In this document: positions 62,018 to 64,000 of the stretch, piece after piece | Layout of the letters: every line of letters starts with the position of its first letter | Numbering within the stretch: position 1 is the first letter of the stretch | DNA from: Spirosoma radiotolerans | GTDB lineage: Bacteria; Bacteroidota; Bacteroidia; Cytophagales; Spirosomataceae | DNA length: 64,000 nucleotides | Direction: 5' to 3' | Assembly: GCF_000974425.1 (NCBI RefSeq) | Contig: NZ_CP010429.1 | Location: forward strand, 6,464,501-6,528,500 | Made by a program: the position numbers and the translations under genes | Notes under the pieces: model-generated | The model's database searches: none | Seen by the model: only the letters and a program-made list of their open reading frames with translations | What the model was told of the DNA's origin: nothing

Positions 62018-64000
62018 ATGAAACACACGATACCATTTTGGATCTTGGGCCTTCTCATATACTTAATACCCTTACAGGCCACTAAAGCTCAGGAGTTGAC
62101 CAATGCCCGTAGCAACGCATCCGAAAAAGGAATTCGATCGGCAGGCCTGACTATCAGTGGATATATTAAGGATGCAGGGAATGGGGAAGGATTGATTGGC
62201 GTCTCTGTTTACGTTAAAGAAACGGGTACAGGAGCCGTAACAAACAGCTATGGCTTTTACGCCATTACTTTACAGCCCGGCCATTACAACCTGGTTATCA
62301 GCTATGTTGGCTACGCAAAACAAAGTAAAACGGTTACGCTGACCGATCAGAACGTCCGTCTTGATCTTGAAATGAGCCAGGAAGGCAAACAGCTTCAGGA
62401 AGTTGTTGTATCAACCACGCGCGACGACGACAATGTAAAAAATATTGAAATGAGCGTCAACCGCATCGACGTGAAAACGCTGCAGCGGATTCCTGCGCTA
62501 CTGGGCGAAGTCGATGTAATCCGCAGTATTCAACTGCTGCCGGGCGTCTCGACCGTAGGCGAAGGCGCGACAGGCTTCAACGTGCGCGGGGGGAGTATCG
62601 ACCAAAATCTAGTGCTACTCGACGAAGCGCCGGTCTATAACTCGTCTCACTTGTTTGGCTTCTTTTCGGTATTTAATCCGGACGCAGTGAAGGACGTGAA
62701 ACTGATAAAAGGCGGTATTCCATCAAACTACGGAGGGCGTATTTCATCGATTCTGGATGTGCGGCTAAAAGAAGGTAACGCCAAGAAAGCTGAACTCAAT
62801 GGTGGCATCGGCCTTATTTTCAGCCGTTTGTCTTATGAGCGGCCTTTGTTCAAGGGAAAAGGCTCTTTCATTGTCGCTGCCCGGCGCTCCTATGCCGATA
62901 TTCTGGCGCAACCATTTTTGACCGGTGATCTGAAAGGCGCAAAATTCTATTTTTACGACCTCACAGCGAAAGCTAATTACCACATTAACGACAAGAATAC
63001 AGTATTTATATCGGGCTATCTGGGCCGCGATGTATTTGGGTCTGACTTTGGCTTCAATTGGGGGAATACAACTCTGTCGGCTCGCTGGAATCACGTATTC
63101 AGCGACCGGCTGTTCCTGAATACCACCGCCTATTACAGTAATTACGATTACTCTCTAAATTCGGACCTGAAGCAGAAACGACCAAATGACTTTTTTCGCA
63201 CCGATTCCCGTATTGTCGATTATAGCTTAAAGCCAGATTTCTCGTTGTTTCTTGGCAAGAACACGATATCCTTCGGGGGTCAGGCAATTATCCATGATTT
63301 CCAGCCGGGTATGGCCACAGCCGCCAGCTCGGGCAGCGTTCGCACATTCGGCATTGCCAATAAACACGCGCTCGAAGCCGCTTTATACATTGGCAACGAA
63401 CAGCAGCTGACATCGAAATTGCAACTCCAGTATGGGCTGCGTTATTCATTGTTCAATTATACAGGACCGGGCGAAGCCTATACATTCCAGACAGATGTAC
63501 CGCTAGGCACTCGGCGCGAAGTGATCACAACGGTGGACTACCGGGGTGGAGAGGTTATTAAAACCTACGGCAACTGGGAGCCCCGCTTTTCGGCCAAGTA
63601 TGATCTAACCAGCAATAGTTCGCTCAAATTCAGTTATAATAGACTGGCTCAGTACATCCATCTGGTTTCCAACACAACTGCGTCGACGCCACTGGATATC
63701 TGGACGCCATCAACCAACAACATCAAACCACAAATTGGCGATCAGGTCGCGGGTGGTTATTTCAAAAATTTCGGTCGCTCAAACGGCGCAGGCAGCGAGT
63801 TCGAAGCCTCGGTCGAGGTTTATTACAAATGGCTCCAGAACCAGATCGATTACATCGATGGAGCCAGCCTGATCCTGAACAAATACCTGGAGGGCGATTT
63901 ACTGAGTGGCAAAGGACGTGCCTACGGAGCCGAATTTTTCATCAAACGAAATACGGGCGTTGTCAACGGCTGGGTTAGCTATACGTTGGCCAAAACCGAG
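62018..64000 (+). CDS. TonB-dependent receptor with carboxypeptidase-regulatory-like domain (cut by window end)
   Basis: The frame is open from ATG 62018 to the end of the window (661 codons seen). Order: signal peptide ending TKAQ; a carboxypeptidase-regulatory-like domain (ISGYIKDAGNGEGLIGVSVYV, NSYGFYAITLQPGHY); the TonB plug with VDVIRSIQLLPGVSTVGEGA, GFNVRGGSIDQNLVLLDEAP and SNYGGRISSILDVRL; then barrel strands. It imports an unknown substrate across the outer membrane using TonB energy. No SusD-like partner is visible in the window. Confidence 0.93.
   Translation, partial: MKHTIPFWILGLLIYLIPLQATKAQELTNARSNASEKGIRSAGLTISGYIKDAGNGEGLIGVSVYVKETGTGAVTNSYGFYAITLQPGHYNLVISYVGYAKQSKTVTLTDQNVRLDLEMSQEGKQLQEVVVSTTRDDDNVKNIEMSVNRIDVKTLQRIPALLGEVDVIRSIQLLPGVSTVGEGATGFNVRGGSIDQNLVLLDEAPVYNSSHLFGFFSVFNPDAVKDVKLIKGGIPSNYGGRISSILDVRLKEGNAKKAELNGGIGLIFSRLSYERPLFKGKGSFIVAARRSYADILAQPFLTGDLKGAKFYFYDLTAKANYHINDKNTVFISGYLGRDVFGSDFGFNWGNTTLSARWNHVFSDRLFLNTTAYYSNYDYSLNSDLKQKRPNDFFRTDSRIVDYSLKPDFSLFLGKNTISFGGQAIIHDFQPGMATAASSGSVRTFGIANKHALEAALYIGNEQQLTSKLQLQYGLRYSLFNYTGPGEAYTFQTDVPLGTRREVITTVDYRGGEVIKTYGNWEPRFSAKYDLTSNSSLKFSYNRLAQYIHLVSNTTASTPLDIWTPSTNNIKPQIGDQVAGGYFKNFGRSNGAGSEFEASVEVYYKWLQNQIDYIDGASLILNKYLEGDLLSGKGRAYGAEFFIKRNTGVVNGWVSYTLAKTE

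Overview
The window looks like a chromosomal segment of a Bacteroidota bacterium, most likely a Spirosoma-like member of the Cytophagales. Evidence: a PorP/SprF-type protein divergent from a 1.2-kilo-residue PKD protein with a gliding/type IX C-terminal domain, LytS/LytTR signalling, carboxypeptidase-regulatory TonB receptors, many small lipoproteins, and promoters of the TTG-N19/20-TAnnTTTG form instead of the sigma-70 type. Species is an inference.

Positions 1-27200 are accessory. They open with the end of a short-chain dehydrogenase, an AraC regulator and a Crp-like regulator. A cupin / amidohydrolase / RidA group follows. The rest is an island with six LytS-type sensor kinases (6376, 9146, 17146, 22161, 23761, 26101) and only one LytTR response regulator (24933), which overlaps the fifth kinase. 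Lipoproteins, a serine hydrolase, a di-haem cytochrome c, VOC, RidA, hemerythrin-like and beta-propeller proteins lie between them. Several parts are duplicated or decayed: a frameshifted lipoprotein (5597-6042) with an intact paralogue at 10978, a beta-helix remnant (21890-22057), and kinases with eroded ATP-binding motifs.

Positions 27400-42200 are mainly housekeeping: initiator tRNA-Met, era, der, an EamA transporter, an ArsR regulator, ruvB, the PKD/PorP pair, ettA, a DUF349 protein, a Nudix hydrolase and a DinB-like protein. Positions 42166-46630 hold myo-inositol oxygenase with two sodium:solute symporters, probably inositol uptake and oxidation. Positions 46720-52434 carry the reverse-strand cluster yceD-rpmF-plsX-fabH-efp-accB-accC (fatty-acid synthesis and translation), with a strong promoter in front of yceD. 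Positions 52600-64000 hold another EamA transporter, an S41 peptidase, a DEDDh exonuclease, a prolyl oligopeptidase, an outer-membrane barrel, msrA, two tandem PPK2 kinases and the start of a TonB-dependent receptor that runs off the window.

Non-coding structure is notable. Many gene ends carry very long perfect inverted repeats (arms of 18-40 bp), one of which contains the stop codons of both convergent genes. Spacers inside the fatty-acid cluster carry tandem 7- or 8-base units; in two spacers the units are mirrored on both arms of a hairpin.
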